Part shown: piece after piece, positions 7,907 to 18,202 of the stretch
How positions within the stretch are numbered: position 1 is the first letter of the stretch
How the letters are laid out: each line of letters begins with the position of its first letter
Assembly: GCF_000497045.1 (NCBI RefSeq)
Contig: NW_015961959.1
Coordinates: 1,054,001-1,118,000 of the forward strand
Origin: Kalmanozyma brasiliensis GHG001
Lineage: Eukaryota > Basidiomycota > Ustilaginomycetes > Ustilaginales
Direction: 5' to 3'
Length of the DNA: 64,000 nt
Position numbers and translations under genes: made by a program
The notes under the pieces: generated by a model
Database searches by the model: none
What the model saw: only the letters and a program-made list of their open reading frames with translations
What the model was told of the DNA's origin: nothing

Positions 7907-10900
7907 ATGCGCAATCACTTCAAACTGGGTTCAATATTGGCGCTGCTGATCACATCAACGGTCTCGACGCAGCAAGTCTTTCAGTCCGAGACAATGGCGC
8001 CATCCGTAGCCATAGAATCTGAAGCTGTCAGCCTAGACACATCGTGGCAGGTACTGGGACCCTTCCCAGCTGGAATGAGGGAGCTGCCCTTTGGTGGGTT
8101 CCCGCCATCCGTCGAATCTAGCTATGCACAGCTACTAGATCCGAGCAGCGGCGTCCGGGACTTTCCATCCACCTACGGATCAAGCAATGCCACTACAAAG
8201 CTGCAAACGTTCGAAGGGCAGGTGCAGAGCACTAGCGCCAACAGGACCAAGCACTCGCTGACCGTGGAGTATCCCGATGTCGACTGGGCGTGGGTGCGCA
8301 AGAGTGCTGGCTGGTCCTCACTGCAATGGCAGATGGTCGCTGCAACTGACCTCAATATTGCTCAGAACAGCACAGCGATCGCGATATCAATGGATAAGAC
8401 CGCCGAGTTTGCGATCGCACCCAAGGCCGACTTCGCTCCGAATGCATCATATCAAGGCGGAAGCACTGCGGGAGAGGCGATCGAATGGCACACGGGCGAC
8501 TGGTACTCGTACATCGCTGCTTTTGCTCGAGAAGACGACGACGCAAGTCGGCTGCCGATCTCACACCACACCTTATTCCTGGATCAGGGCTCTTACAAGC
8601 TGCTGGTCAGGTCGCAATACGAGATCCGAATCTTTGGTGACCCACGCAACGACGGCGGTGCAGAAAGCCCAAAGATGACGCTTGGCATTGACATTGCTGC
8701 GCAAAGCACGGAAGGTGTCGACCGGCAAGAACTCTTGGAGGTCCACACAGATGCGCAACACAGCAATGTGCCACATGTCGTCGGGGGCTGGCTCGCCGGT
8801 TGGGGCTTATCCTTCGGAGTGCGCAATCTGGACCCAAACGACACTTACGTCTTGCATAGCATCGAAGTGGCCAAACACTCATCGGACAATGTTCAGCCTC
8901 GTTTGACCGCCGACTTAGGATCCAGACTCCGCATTGCGCCAGGGCAGACGATCACGGTCCCGGTCAAGCTGCAACAGACGGCTCCCTTGGACTCAGCCAC
9001 AAAAGCTTTGATCTTGATACTTCGTCTCCGCAGTGCTTCGTCGCCAGCCAGTACCACGATCGCCAAGAAGGTACAAGTTCCGCTCATACACAAGCCTGCA
9101 TTTTGGATTGACTTGAGCAGCGACGACGATCACAATGCATACATGTACAGCTATCTCGCCGACGACGGATCTGTCCAGATGGCAGCAGCCACACCGCCAA
9201 AACGATCGAGCAGGGCATCAGCTGGGAACGCACCGCTTCCGCCACTGATCCTCACTCTACACGGAGCAGGAGTAGACGTCCGCGATCTGTTCTTCAGCAA
9301 CAGCATCCGCCGTCAGAATGAGAGCTGGTCCATCTTGCCAACCGGACGTACACCGTGGGGCTACGACTGGCAGCTCGCTTCCTTGCAGGCTGCAGATGCG
9401 GCGGTGACAGCTTTCCACAAGCATCTCTACGGGCTTCCGCCGTCCATGTCCGAGGATGAAAGACGGAGGTGGCAGTTTGATCCAGAAAAGCTTTTTGTGA
9501 TGGGCCACTCGAATGGCGGTCAAGGAGCGTGGTATCGACTGTCGCGCTTCCCTGATCGAGTCATCGGCGGTATGATCGGATCTGCGTACACGAAGGTATC
9601 CGACTACGTCTCATTCGGATGGAAAGTTGGACGCCACTTCGAGGATCCTGCTCTACAAAGCATTCTGCACAGCGGAGTGACCATGTTTGAAAACGATCTG
9701 TTCGCCAGCAATCTGGCTGGACTCGATCTGCTGATCAAATATGGATCGGCGGATGCTAATGTACCGCCCTGGAACTCGCGGGACATGGCGATGGTTGTCA
9801 ACGGGTGGAATCGTCGATCTGGACTCGAGGGCAAAGTCAAAGTCGCAGAGGTTCCTGGGCGCCCGCATTGGTGGGACACGTTCTTCTCGGAAGACGATGT
9901 GCAGGACGCCATAGAGGCGGCTTGTTCTGCCGACAAGAAATCTGGCTACCGAATGCCAGAAGCGCCGCAGAATTTTACGCTTACGGTCTTCAACCCTGCG
10001 GAAGCTGGTTCGAAAGGCGGATGGCGCATCACCGAGGTCGATATCCCCGGACGGCTTGCCAAACTCGAAGTGCGCTACACAGCTGGAAGGGTCGAAGCTG
10101 GAGCCGATGTTCATGACGGCTTCATCGACGTCATCGCAAGAAATGTCAGACGAATCGAGTTGAATGCAGGCATTCTTCGACGGAGCAGCCCTGGTTCCGT
10201 CTCCTCGAGCAAACCGACCAAGATCAGCATCAAGCTCAACGGCCAGGTGACGCAAGCAGACACCAGCAACGCCGATCGGATCAGCTTTGTGCGATCCAAG
10301 CAGGGCGTCTGGAAGGTGCTTACTGGCGACGACATGACGGCTCTCTCGTCTGCTGCCCGGCCCATCGGGCCTCAATTGCGCATCGTAACGTCGAAAGGAC
10401 CCATGGTGCTGATCGTGCCATCAAAAGGCCCAGCGGCAGAAATCGAAGCATGGAAGCGTGTAGCCCGACGCTTTGCAGCTGATATGTTGCTGTACGGGGC
10501 CATCAACTCGCAGATCTTCACCGACGACGAGTTCCGCGCATCAACACGAGAAGAACACTTGAAGCACAGCAACATTGTGACGCTCGGTGGACCCAGTCTC
10601 AATGCTTTCACTCGGACCGTACTGGCCAATTGGCCGAACGAAAGCCCAATACGTTTTCCGTCGCCTGACAAGTCAGCACAATTCGAGATACAAGGACGTA
10701 GCTTCTACGAGGACGGCACGACGTTGCTCACGCTCGCCCCTCATCCCAGCTATGAAGAGGGTCTGACGCTGGTGGCTCACGGTATTGGGCTAGGGGGTAT
10801 TTCACGAGCAGCTCGTCTGCTCCCTACGCGCACAGGAACGATGATCCCGGAGTGGATCGTGACGGATAAGAGTGCGGAATGGATGGGCGAAGGCGGCATC

Positions 10901-10963
10901 CAAGCTGCTGGTTGGTATGACAGGAAGTGGGGCTGGTCAGAGAGCATGTCGCACGTGCAATGA
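7907..10963 (+). CDS. large secreted serine hydrolase, prolyl-oligopeptidase/esterase fold
   Basis: The product is 1018 residues with an N-terminal signal peptide (LGSILALLITSTVST). The catalytic domain is in the middle: HGAGVDVRD (oxyanion region), the nucleophile elbow FVMGHSNGGQGAW with Ser535, Asp616 in YGSADANVPPWN, and His654 in GRPHWWDTF, in the order Ser-Asp-His of alpha/beta hydrolases. The ~420 residues before it look like beta-rich domains, and the ~350 after it form further beta-rich domains. Such S9-like proteins act on peptides or ester-linked cell-wall material outside the cell; which substrate applies here is not visible. Several Asn-X-Ser/Thr sites fit an extracellular protein. 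The start is ATG 7907 directly before the signal peptide. Confidence 0.8.
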   Translation: MRNHFKLGSILALLITSTVSTQQVFQSETMAPSVAIESEAVSLDTSWQVLGPFPAGMRELPFGGFPPSVESSYAQLLDPSSGVRDFPSTYGSSNATTKLQTFEGQVQSTSANRTKHSLTVEYPDVDWAWVRKSAGWSSLQWQMVAATDLNIAQNSTAIAISMDKTAEFAIAPKADFAPNASYQGGSTAGEAIEWHTGDWYSYIAAFAREDDDASRLPISHHTLFLDQGSYKLLVRSQYEIRIFGDPRNDGGAESPKMTLGIDIAAQSTEGVDRQELLEVHTDAQHSNVPHVVGGWLAGWGLSFGVRNLDPNDTYVLHSIEVAKHSSDNVQPRLTADLGSRLRIAPGQTITVPVKLQQTAPLDSATKALILILRLRSASSPASTTIAKKVQVPLIHKPAFWIDLSSDDDHNAYMYSYLADDGSVQMAAATPPKRSSRASAGNAPLPPLILTLHGAGVDVRDLFFSNSIRRQNESWSILPTGRTPWGYDWQLASLQAADAAVTAFHKHLYGLPPSMSEDERRRWQFDPEKLFVMGHSNGGQGAWYRLSRFPDRVIGGMIGSAYTKVSDYVSFGWKVGRHFEDPALQSILHSGVTMFENDLFASNLAGLDLLIKYGSADANVPPWNSRDMAMVVNGWNRRSGLEGKVKVAEVPGRPHWWDTFFSEDDVQDAIEAACSADKKSGYRMPEAPQNFTLTVFNPAEAGSKGGWRITEVDIPGRLAKLEVRYTAGRVEAGADVHDGFIDVIARNVRRIELNAGILRRSSPGSVSSSKPTKISIKLNGQVTQADTSNADRISFVRSKQGVWKVLTGDDMTALSSAARPIGPQLRIVTSKGPMVLIVPSKGPAAEIEAWKRVARRFAADMLLYGAINSQIFTDDEFRASTREEHLKHSNIVTLGGPSLNAFTRTVLANWPNESPIRFPSPDKSAQFEIQGRSFYEDGTTLLTLAPHPSYEEGLTLVAHGIGLGGISRAARLLPTRTGTMIPEWIVTDKSAEWMGEGGIQAAGWYDRKWGWSESMSHVQ

Positions 10964-11759
10964 CCTCTGCGCCTGCTCTGCTCCTTCGCCGACCTCGTCA
11001 GCGTACGACGGAGTCAGACCCTGTGAGCTGGAGACACCGGGTCGTGCAACAGCCGAGAGCCGACGCTCGAAAAGCTGCAACCACCGTTCAACCATATCCA
11101 ATGTGACTCCCTAGAAGCAGAAGCAATCTTTCCTCGACGAATCAATCAAAGACCTTGTGCAGCCGTGACACACGACCATCCCGCCGGGGAGCGCTCTTCT
11201 CCGCACGGCCCAGCCTGCAGACGGACAAATGAGGACCATGGTGAACAAGGCTTTTCCCCGCATTTTCATTTTAGACGCGCTTCGGCTGCAGGAGAGACCA
11301 ACTCTAAACAGCGCAGAAGGACCCTGAACAGCGCTGCTCTCTCCCTCATGGGACCCGCGGCTGCAGGGTCACTCTCCCCGCACTTTGGCCAGGACCCTTG
11401 CATTCACTCACTGCTGCCGGTCATGTGCCCAGTCGCAAGCGCTTCTTTCCAACTAACATGCCATGCACCCTGAGCGGTAACGGGGGTCTTGCGCTCCGCT
11501 CAGCAGAGTCCGCTTTACCCGCGCAGTGGCGCAAGCGTGGCCAGTGCAGAACACCACTGGTTTAGCCGAAAGTATGTAGCTCTATCCTAGTCACATTGCG
11601 GCGTTCGGCGACAGTCACCGTCAGCTGAGTCAACTCCAAGCACCGACTGTGGCCGTGTACGCGTATAAGTAGTTCGTGGCCACCATCGTCTCTTCCCATC
11701 TTCCCCTCTCCAGCAGCAACGCCCTCGCCTTCTGCAACAACCAACTCGCCGTCATCATC
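10964..11759. promoter_or_regulatory. intergenic, promoter of the GMC oxidoreductase
   Basis: The 796-base spacer holds TATAAGT at 11664-11670, about 95 bases before the next ATG, and C/T-rich leader DNA after it. TCCGCA (11200) and CCCCGCA (11256, 11376) occur upstream. CCCCGC also fits the core of Mig1/CreA-type carbon-repressor sites, so glucose control is possible but not shown. No gene seen. Confidence 0.45.
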
Positions 11760-13649
11760 ATGGGTCTCTTCTCCTCTCCTACTCTCCTTCCCGACGCTTC
11801 GGCGTACGCTACCGCCGCCAATCTCCCTCCATCGTCGGTCCAGGAAGCCCAGAAAGCCAAGAGCTACGATTTCATCATCTGCGGTGGCGGTACCGCTGGA
11901 TGTGTCCTCGCCAGCCGTCTCTCGGAGGATCCCAACACTTCGGTCCTTGTCCTCGAGGCAGGTGGCAACAACAATGCTCTCGAGGTCAAGGCTCCCCTCG
12001 TCTTCACCAAGAATTTCCGAACCGAGCGAGACTGGGACTACACCACCACGCCGCAGACAAACTTGCGAGGCCAGGAGATGCAGTGGCCTCGCGGCAAGCT
12101 CATCGGCGGCTCATCCTCGATCAATGCCATGATGTACCACCACTGTGCTCCTTCCGACTACGACGAGTGGAGCGAAAAGTTCAAATGCAAAGGCTGGTCG
12201 TACAAGGACCTCCTCCCTTACCTCAATCGCTCCGAAAAGTACACTCCTCACGCTTCGCAGCCCGACGTCAAAGCTGAGGAGCGCGGCAGCTCGGGTCTCT
12301 GGCAGACGGGTCACTCTTCCTACAAGGCCGAGGTCACCTCCAAGGGCTTCATCAACGCTTGCCAGGAGGTCGGCATCCCCTTCAACCCGGACTTGAACAC
12401 CCACCGCGGCAGTGAGGGTTGCACTCAGTTCACCACTTTCATCGACAGCAAGGGACAGCGATCCTCGGCTGCCACTGCTTACCTTCCCCTCGAGGTGCAG
12501 AAGCGTTCCAACCTCACCATCGGTATCAACGTCATGGTCAACCGCATCATCTTTGACCGCACCGGCTCTCGCCCCAAGGCGATCGCAGTCGAGATGCAGA
12601 ACAAGAAGGACGGTCCCAAGTACTATGCTTCCGCCAACCAGCGTGTCGTGCTTTGCGGCGGTGCCATCAACTCGCCCCAGACGCTCATGCTCTCCGGTGT
12701 CGGGCCTGCTGCCATGCTCAAGAAGCACAACATCCCCGTCATCATCGACAATGCTCTGGTCGGCGAGCGTCTCAGTGACCACCTTTGCCACTCTGGAATC
12801 TGCGCACGAGCCAAGCCAGCTCACACACTCGACTACCTCTCGAGCGACATCAAGGCACTTCCTTCGCTGGCACGCTGGCTCGTTACCGGCGGTGGCCCTG
12901 TTTCGAGCAACGCCGGCGAGGCTGCTGCGTTTGTCAGGTGCAACGACGAGAAGCTGCCGCTGGTCAACTCGCTTACCAAGCCTGAGAACCGTCCCGAGTT
13001 CTATGGCTCGATGGGCAAGGGACCCGACATTGAGCTCATCTGCACGCCCCTCGCCTACGTCGAGCACGGAGCTGTCGCTGCGCCTGCAGGCACTGGCTGT
13101 GTCGGTATCGTCGGTCTCAACGTCCGTCCCCGCTCCAAGGGCACCATCTCGATCAAGTCGGCCGACCCATGGGAGAAGGCCGTGGTCGATCCCAAGTACT
13201 TTAGCGACCCTGGTGACAACGACCGCAAGGTGACGCTCGCTGGTATGCGTCTCGCCATCGCCATCGTCCAGGCCAATGCCATGCAGCCCTACCTCGAGAA
13301 TTACAAGAGCGATGACGAGGAAGACTTCTGGTGGCCCATGTCGGCTACCGACCCAAGCAAGCTCACCGACGACCAGCTCATCAAGTTCATGTCCAAGTCG
13401 GCCTTCACGCTCTACCACCCGGTTGGAACGGTAAAAATGGGCCCCGATGCAAAGGACTCGGTCGTCGACACCAACCTTCAACTGCATGGCGCCGATGGAT
13501 TGGTGGTGTGCGACGCGAGCATCTTCCCTGAGCAGATCTCGGGTCACCCCACGGCGGCCGTCATCGCTGTTGCCGAGAAGGCCGCCGAGCTGCTCAAGGG
13601 CATCGCTGCCGACAAGGGCGCCAGTCACAACATTGCTTCTCATCTGTAG
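11760..13649 (+). CDS. GMC family flavin oxidoreductase (alcohol/choline dehydrogenase type)
   Basis: The product is 629 residues from ATG 11760; the open frame extends upstream only from a GTG. The FAD-binding Rossmann motif IICGGGTAGCVLASRLSE lies at residues 39-56, the first GMC signature around RGKLIGGSSSINAMMY (111-126), and the second at GGAINSPQTLMLSGVGP. The catalytic His pair is His553 in LYHPVGTVKMG and His596 in SGHPTAAV. There is no signal peptide and no PTS1 tripeptide (it ends ASHL), so it is probably intracellular, oxidising an alcohol or aldehyde to reduce FAD and then oxygen or a quinone. The N-terminal MGLFSSPTLLPDASAYA is family-like for fungal intracellular GMC enzymes. 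It converges with the fusion gene, stops 76 bases apart. Confidence 0.92.
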   Translation: MGLFSSPTLLPDASAYATAANLPPSSVQEAQKAKSYDFIICGGGTAGCVLASRLSEDPNTSVLVLEAGGNNNALEVKAPLVFTKNFRTERDWDYTTTPQTNLRGQEMQWPRGKLIGGSSSINAMMYHHCAPSDYDEWSEKFKCKGWSYKDLLPYLNRSEKYTPHASQPDVKAEERGSSGLWQTGHSSYKAEVTSKGFINACQEVGIPFNPDLNTHRGSEGCTQFTTFIDSKGQRSSAATAYLPLEVQKRSNLTIGINVMVNRIIFDRTGSRPKAIAVEMQNKKDGPKYYASANQRVVLCGGAINSPQTLMLSGVGPAAMLKKHNIPVIIDNALVGERLSDHLCHSGICARAKPAHTLDYLSSDIKALPSLARWLVTGGGPVSSNAGEAAAFVRCNDEKLPLVNSLTKPENRPEFYGSMGKGPDIELICTPLAYVEHGAVAAPAGTGCVGIVGLNVRPRSKGTISIKSADPWEKAVVDPKYFSDPGDNDRKVTLAGMRLAIAIVQANAMQPYLENYKSDDEEDFWWPMSATDPSKLTDDQLIKFMSKSAFTLYHPVGTVKMGPDAKDSVVDTNLQLHGADGLVVCDASIFPEQISGHPTAAVIAVAEKAAELLKGIAADKGASHNIASHL

Positions 13650-13725
13650 TATACCTTGTATCGCACGCTTCGTTTTGTCTTACGCTTCTCTTCCGAATGT
13701 CAAGGATTTCCCATTGCTCATTGCG

Positions 13726-15840
13726 CTAAAGCTTCCTGAAAGCGACACTGCTGGTCGTGGACCCCTTTGCGCCGCCAAAAGTGAAGCTCGGACTAGGCAG
13801 CACCTGTTCCACCTCGAACCCGCTCGTTGTGAACCTCGACTTGAGCTCTTGTTCGGTAAAGTTGCAGCTGGTGATCAAGAACAGGCCGTTCTTCTTGACG
13901 AGTTTGGCGACGGCATCGGTGTACAGGTCGATGGGCAGACGGTTGTTGATGGGTTGGGAGGAGAGGGCGATGGCGTCCATGGTGCCTTTGTCGCATACCA
14001 AGTCCCAGGCTTCCTCTGCGCCGAGCTGGCTCTTGGGCAGCGTGACGAGGGATTCCACAGAGGAGGAATCCAGCAGGTCGGCGGTTTGGAATCGCACCTC
14101 TTCGCACGTTCCCCCGCGTTTTGTAGCGATAGAACGGGCAAGCTCAATAGATGCATCCGAGTAATCCACCCCGACCAACCGACTGGCTGTCAGAACGTCT
14201 TCCAGGTCGGCGGACGACTCGAGCATCTCAAACAGCAAATGCCCATTGCCCGTGCCCAGGTCGAGAACCGTGGGTGCAGAGCACGGGTTGTCGGTGTAGT
14301 AAGTCTCGAGGAAGCGGATCATCCGCATCACCGTGTCTTCGCCGAACCACACCTCGCCCTCCTCGCCGATGTCGTGGAAGTTCGTTACTTCGCGGGCGTA
14401 CACAGCATCCCAGTGGGATTTCGTACCCAGTTTGGATTCGGGTAACGCTTCCTCCGACGTGACGGTTGGGTCCTGTGTCTCGGTGCCCACGTCGACCTTG
14501 TGGCTACTTGCAGGAGAGGCAATGGGAACAGCAACACTCTGCCCGATCTGCACCACGTCGAACTCTCCCTCGTCGAGACCCAACTTCTTCGCCTCCTCCG
14601 CCAGCAGCCGCGGTGGCTCGTTCACGTCCTCTGGCGTCAGACGGTAAGCGCCCCAGTGAATCCCGTAGCTTTTGCGGCTCTTCACGTCCTGATGCACGCG
14701 CACCGAGTCCTGCGGCGCCAAATGGATGGTCGACATGACGTTCCGAGGCAAATACGCTCCGATGGGGATCAGACTCACGTCAAATGGCCCCAGCGTCTCG
14801 CCGATCTCTCTGAACGCCGGGCAGGTCGTCAATGTGTCCTCTTGCTCGCGTGGCATGCCCCGGGGGACAGAACGGTATCCCGTATCGCCGGCAAAGTAGA
14901 CGCGAGCCCCACTGCCGGGGGCGTGGAACGTCCAGCCGCCCCACAGCGTGCGATCGCGATCCGTCGCACCCCGTCCGCTGAAGTGCTGCGCTGGAACACA
15001 GGTGACGTTCAACACGTCCTCCCCGCCCAGCGAGACGGTGGACGACTGCCACCAGTCGCACTCGCTAACCTCGTCCTCCCGCAGCCCAAAGTTGTCCTGA
15101 AACCAGCGTTTGGTGCCAAGCGTGCAGAACACGTGCGGACGCTTGACGCCAGATGAAGTCGGGTGGAGCAGCGAATGAATGGTGTTGTAGTCGGTATGAT
15201 CGTAGTGGTTGTGCGAGAGCACCAACAGATCTGGCCATGCGTTGGCACCCGATGCGGAGGCAGCGGCGATCTCGTCAACTGTGACGGGCGCATCGGTGTA
15301 CCGTTCGGGCCCAAACCACTGGACTGGCGAAACGCGACGGCTGAGCACCGGATCGCAGAGGATGGTGATGGTGCGCGACGAGGAGATGGGGATTTGAAGA
15401 TGACAGATCGCGTGACCTAGCCAGGTGAACGTGATGTTGTCGCCGAAGGATGAGGAGGGGTCGACCCAGGTGGGCTTGTGAACGGGAGGGAGGGTGGCCC
15501 CGCCAGAAGAGATCTTGGGGGGGAGAGGCACCTCGTCCCAGTCGAAGAGGCGGGCGCGCAGGAAGCCTAGGATGCCGTGCGGGGACGCGGATGGCCAGGG
15601 AGACTTGAACTTGCGCTTGGAAACGTCGAGTGTGGTCGTGCTGGCTGAAGGCTTGGGCACGTTGGACCAGTGAGGAGGTGGGCTCGTTTGATAGAATGCA
15701 GGTGCGATGCTGCTCTGCTCTGGCTTGGACACCGACCAGGAGGCGGAAGTGGCGGTGGTGGTCGACGACATTCTGATACCCGAGACGTTACAAGGATACG
15801 AGAAGCGTGATAGTGTGGTACGAAGGGCCCGAGCTTGCAT
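13726..15840 (-). CDS. fusion: NAPE-PLD-like metallo-beta-lactamase + EFM4/METTL10-like lysine methyltransferase
   Basis: One uninterrupted frame gives 704 residues from ATG 15840. Residues 1-24 (MQARALRTTLSRFSYPCNVS and on) are Arg-rich without acids, a likely mitochondrial presequence; a second ATG begins MSSTTT. Residues ~120-440 are a NAPE-hydrolysing phospholipase D-type metallo-hydrolase: TWLGHA, the metal site SHNHYDH (His210, His212, Asp214, His215), PAQHFSGRG, FAGDTGY and IHWGAYRLTPE. Yeast Fmp30 is the mitochondrial member of this family. After a polar linker (~441-469) comes a complete class I methyltransferase: LGTKSHWDAVY, EGEVWFGED, SAM motif I VLDLGTGNGHLLF (525-537), VGVDYS and the EFM4 hallmark DKGTMDAIAL. 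EFM4/METTL10 methylates a lysine of elongation factor 1A. The linker has no in-frame ATG, so the second domain cannot start separately without splicing. Confidence 0.88.
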   Translation of the reverse strand: MQARALRTTLSRFSYPCNVSGIRMSSTTTATSASWSVSKPEQSSIAPAFYQTSPPPHWSNVPKPSASTTTLDVSKRKFKSPWPSASPHGILGFLRARLFDWDEVPLPPKISSGGATLPPVHKPTWVDPSSSFGDNITFTWLGHAICHLQIPISSSRTITILCDPVLSRRVSPVQWFGPERYTDAPVTVDEIAAASASGANAWPDLLVLSHNHYDHTDYNTIHSLLHPTSSGVKRPHVFCTLGTKRWFQDNFGLREDEVSECDWWQSSTVSLGGEDVLNVTCVPAQHFSGRGATDRDRTLWGGWTFHAPGSGARVYFAGDTGYRSVPRGMPREQEDTLTTCPAFREIGETLGPFDVSLIPIGAYLPRNVMSTIHLAPQDSVRVHQDVKSRKSYGIHWGAYRLTPEDVNEPPRLLAEEAKKLGLDEGEFDVVQIGQSVAVPIASPASSHKVDVGTETQDPTVTSEEALPESKLGTKSHWDAVYAREVTNFHDIGEEGEVWFGEDTVMRMIRFLETYYTDNPCSAPTVLDLGTGNGHLLFEMLESSADLEDVLTASRLVGVDYSDASIELARSIATKRGGTCEEVRFQTADLLDSSSVESLVTLPKSQLGAEEAWDLVCDKGTMDAIALSSQPINNRLPIDLYTDAVAKLVKKNGLFLITSCNFTEQELKSRFTTSGFEVEQVLPSPSFTFGGAKGSTTSSVAFRKL

Positions 15841-16123
15841 CAAGCGAGGCCAAGAGTTGTTCAGGATGATGGTATGAGAGGGTGAAGGTCGATGGTCGAT
15901 GGACTCCTTTTCAACGAGATTGGAAAGCGCAGTCAGGAAAATATCTGTCAAAGCCAAATTGCCGCGGAGATGGCGTGGGAACAGCGATTAGGCTCGCACC
16001 CCGCGTTGACCACGTCCACGCGACACAAACAGTGCAGCAGCAACGTGGAAGCCGTCTAGCTCAGCAACCACCACTGTCACACGGAAGAATCCTGCCGAAA
16101 GGGCTTCTCGTTATCTGGGATCA

Positions 16124-18106
16124 ATGGCGAGCCCCGCGCCGACGGTCGGACTGACTGTTCCGGACGACGCTGCGACCGACATCGAGCTCGATAGCACAGG
16201 CGCAGGGTCCCCACCCAACATCAGCTTCGAGGTCCCGCTGCCCCACCAAGGTGCAAGCAGCGATATCAAAGTTTCAAATGCAGGAACAAGCGACAATGCA
16301 GCTCAAGAGGCATCACGTTCAACGCTAGAAGCTGCCCTCGGCGAAGTGCTCGTCATCAGCGGAGGCAGCGGCTACAATGACCTCGTTGGAGCGACACCTG
16401 GCGCAACATACGTGATGCCCATCTCTGACAATGGCGGCTCGTCATCCGAGATCATCCGCGTCCTCGGTGGTCCTTCCATCGGCGACCTCCGTTCCCGCCT
16501 CAATCGACTCATCCCCACGCCCTCTCGTCACGACCTATCCTCCTCACCCTCCACCGTCCCACCACCTTCCTCAAACGAAGCGATCCACAATCTCCTCTCC
16601 TACCGTCTCCCCTCCACCGGTTCCTCCCGCTCGATCAAGCAGGAATGGATGGACATCCTCGAAGGTCGTCATCCGCTCTGGCGCGGGATCGAGCCCGAAC
16701 GCAAAGAGGTCATTCGTGGCTTTCTGGTCCAGTTCGAATCCGAAGTGCTCCGTCGCGCCCATCGCCACTTTAACTTTCGCGGTGGTAGCATCGGCAACTT
16801 CTTCCTGGCGGCTGCACAGAAGTTTTTCAGGTCGATTCAGAGCGCCATCTTCCTCTTTTCGGCAACGACGCAGATTAGCGACTCACTGGCAAGCAAAGTC
16901 ATTCCGGTCATCAATACAAATCACACCGCGACGATCGCGGCCGAATTGGAGGGTGGGGAGATCCTGGTCGGGCAGTGCGAGATCTCGCATCCTGCACGGA
17001 GGAAGGAGGGGAGGAGGGGAGCGCCAGCGACGCTAGGTGGGCTGGGACAGGCTCCGGGAACGCCATCCTCGGCGGTGTGGGATACTCAGCAGCATCAGCA
17101 TCAAGATCCGAACCTGCTGACAGCAGACGCGATGCAGGGGCTGGGACTGGCGGACGCCGGACCATCCACGCCAGGCTTCGGCCCACCAGCGCACTTTCAC
17201 ATCAACGAGCCATTCGCTTCGTCCAACTATACGTCGATGAATGGCAGTGTCGAGGCGGTCAAGGATGCTGCGACGGGCAAGCTGGGTTCGGGTTCAGCAG
17301 CCACGCCAGCTAGAGGCGTCGCAGCGGGCGCCAGTCCTCTCTTTGCACAGCTGGACGACGAGCGCGCCGCTGTCTACGCCGCGCAGACACGCAAGGGTCT
17401 CACCACAGTCGGCAACCTGAAAGACGGCCTCGACCCGGAGGACGACGATGCCGACTCGCAAGATGGCCAAGACAACCCGGACTCGCCTGCCGCCAACAGT
17501 GCTGCAGAGGACGACCCCTCCAAACCTCCCCCCAACCTGTCGACAAAGAGAACGCCGGAGAAGACGGGCAACATCATCTTCACCAAGACGGACGAGTCTT
17601 CGGCTCTGCCCTCGCGCATCGCACGCATCCTCTACGTCAACGCCTATCGAAACGAGATCCACCCCGCACCCAATCCCTCCTTCCTCGCTGCACTGGGTCG
17701 CAGTCGAACGCTGATCTACTCGTGCGGGTCGTTGTGGACGAGCATCGTCCCGTGCCTTGCGCTGCGCAGTGTCGCGAGCAGTATCGCGACCAGTCCGACG
17801 TTGCGCTGGAAAGTTCTGCTGTTGAACTCGGTCCAGGATCGAGAGACGAGGGGGATGGATGCGAGGGATTTTGTGGAGGCCATTTGCGGGTCGTTGAATC
17901 GTAGCGACCCGGGAGAGTGGCAGGTGAGAAGGTTGATAACGCATGTGGCGTACTTTGAGGACGGTCAGGTAGGGGTGGATGAGAGGGCGTTGGAGGAGTT
18001 GGGCGTGCGGTGTGTGAGGGTAAAGCCGAGACTGAGGGGGAAAGATGGGTTGCCCAAGTTCGACGAGGAGAGCGTCAGGGAGGCGCTCGCCAAGATCACA
18101 ATGTAG
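16124..18106 (+). CDS. CofD/UPF0052-like protein (YvcK-type Rossmann protein)
   Basis: The product is 660 residues. After a polar leader, EVLVISGGSGYNDLV (about 72-86) is the nucleotide-binding glycine loop of the CofD/YvcK family, followed by MPISDNGGSSSEIIR and GPSIGDLRSRL, both characteristic. The fold continues with RRAHRHFNFRGGSIGNFFLAA and, near the end, LIYSCGSLWTSIVPCLALR and the KVLLLNS strand. A long disordered insert (about 290-470) separates the two halves. In archaea CofD transfers lactyl phosphate for F420, and in bacteria YvcK homologues control cell-wall carbon flow; fungal members such as yeast YNL011C have no settled function. Its stop lies 97 bases from that of GAL7, which reads toward it. 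Confidence 0.85.
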   Translation: MASPAPTVGLTVPDDAATDIELDSTGAGSPPNISFEVPLPHQGASSDIKVSNAGTSDNAAQEASRSTLEAALGEVLVISGGSGYNDLVGATPGATYVMPISDNGGSSSEIIRVLGGPSIGDLRSRLNRLIPTPSRHDLSSSPSTVPPPSSNEAIHNLLSYRLPSTGSSRSIKQEWMDILEGRHPLWRGIEPERKEVIRGFLVQFESEVLRRAHRHFNFRGGSIGNFFLAAAQKFFRSIQSAIFLFSATTQISDSLASKVIPVINTNHTATIAAELEGGEILVGQCEISHPARRKEGRRGAPATLGGLGQAPGTPSSAVWDTQQHQHQDPNLLTADAMQGLGLADAGPSTPGFGPPAHFHINEPFASSNYTSMNGSVEAVKDAATGKLGSGSAATPARGVAAGASPLFAQLDDERAAVYAAQTRKGLTTVGNLKDGLDPEDDDADSQDGQDNPDSPAANSAAEDDPSKPPPNLSTKRTPEKTGNIIFTKTDESSALPSRIARILYVNAYRNEIHPAPNPSFLAALGRSRTLIYSCGSLWTSIVPCLALRSVASSIATSPTLRWKVLLLNSVQDRETRGMDARDFVEAICGSLNRSDPGEWQVRRLITHVAYFEDGQVGVDERALEELGVRCVRVKPRLRGKDGLPKFDEESVREALAKITM

Positions 18107-18202
18107 CACCATGGAATCGCATGTTTGTATTTGTATCACACCGAAACCATGGATTGTCAAACGGAAGACGGAACATCGCGAGAGAACCGATTGGTGCTCC
18201 TG

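Noticed and set aside
12111..13643. 510-codon minus-strand frame opposite the GMC gene
   Set aside because: The plus-strand GMC gene has all family motifs; the antisense frame has none and is a codon-bias artefact.
16045..16075. TAGCTCAG, a tRNA A-box-like string
   Set aside because: No B box (GGTTCGANNCC) or cloverleaf arms follow within tRNA length.
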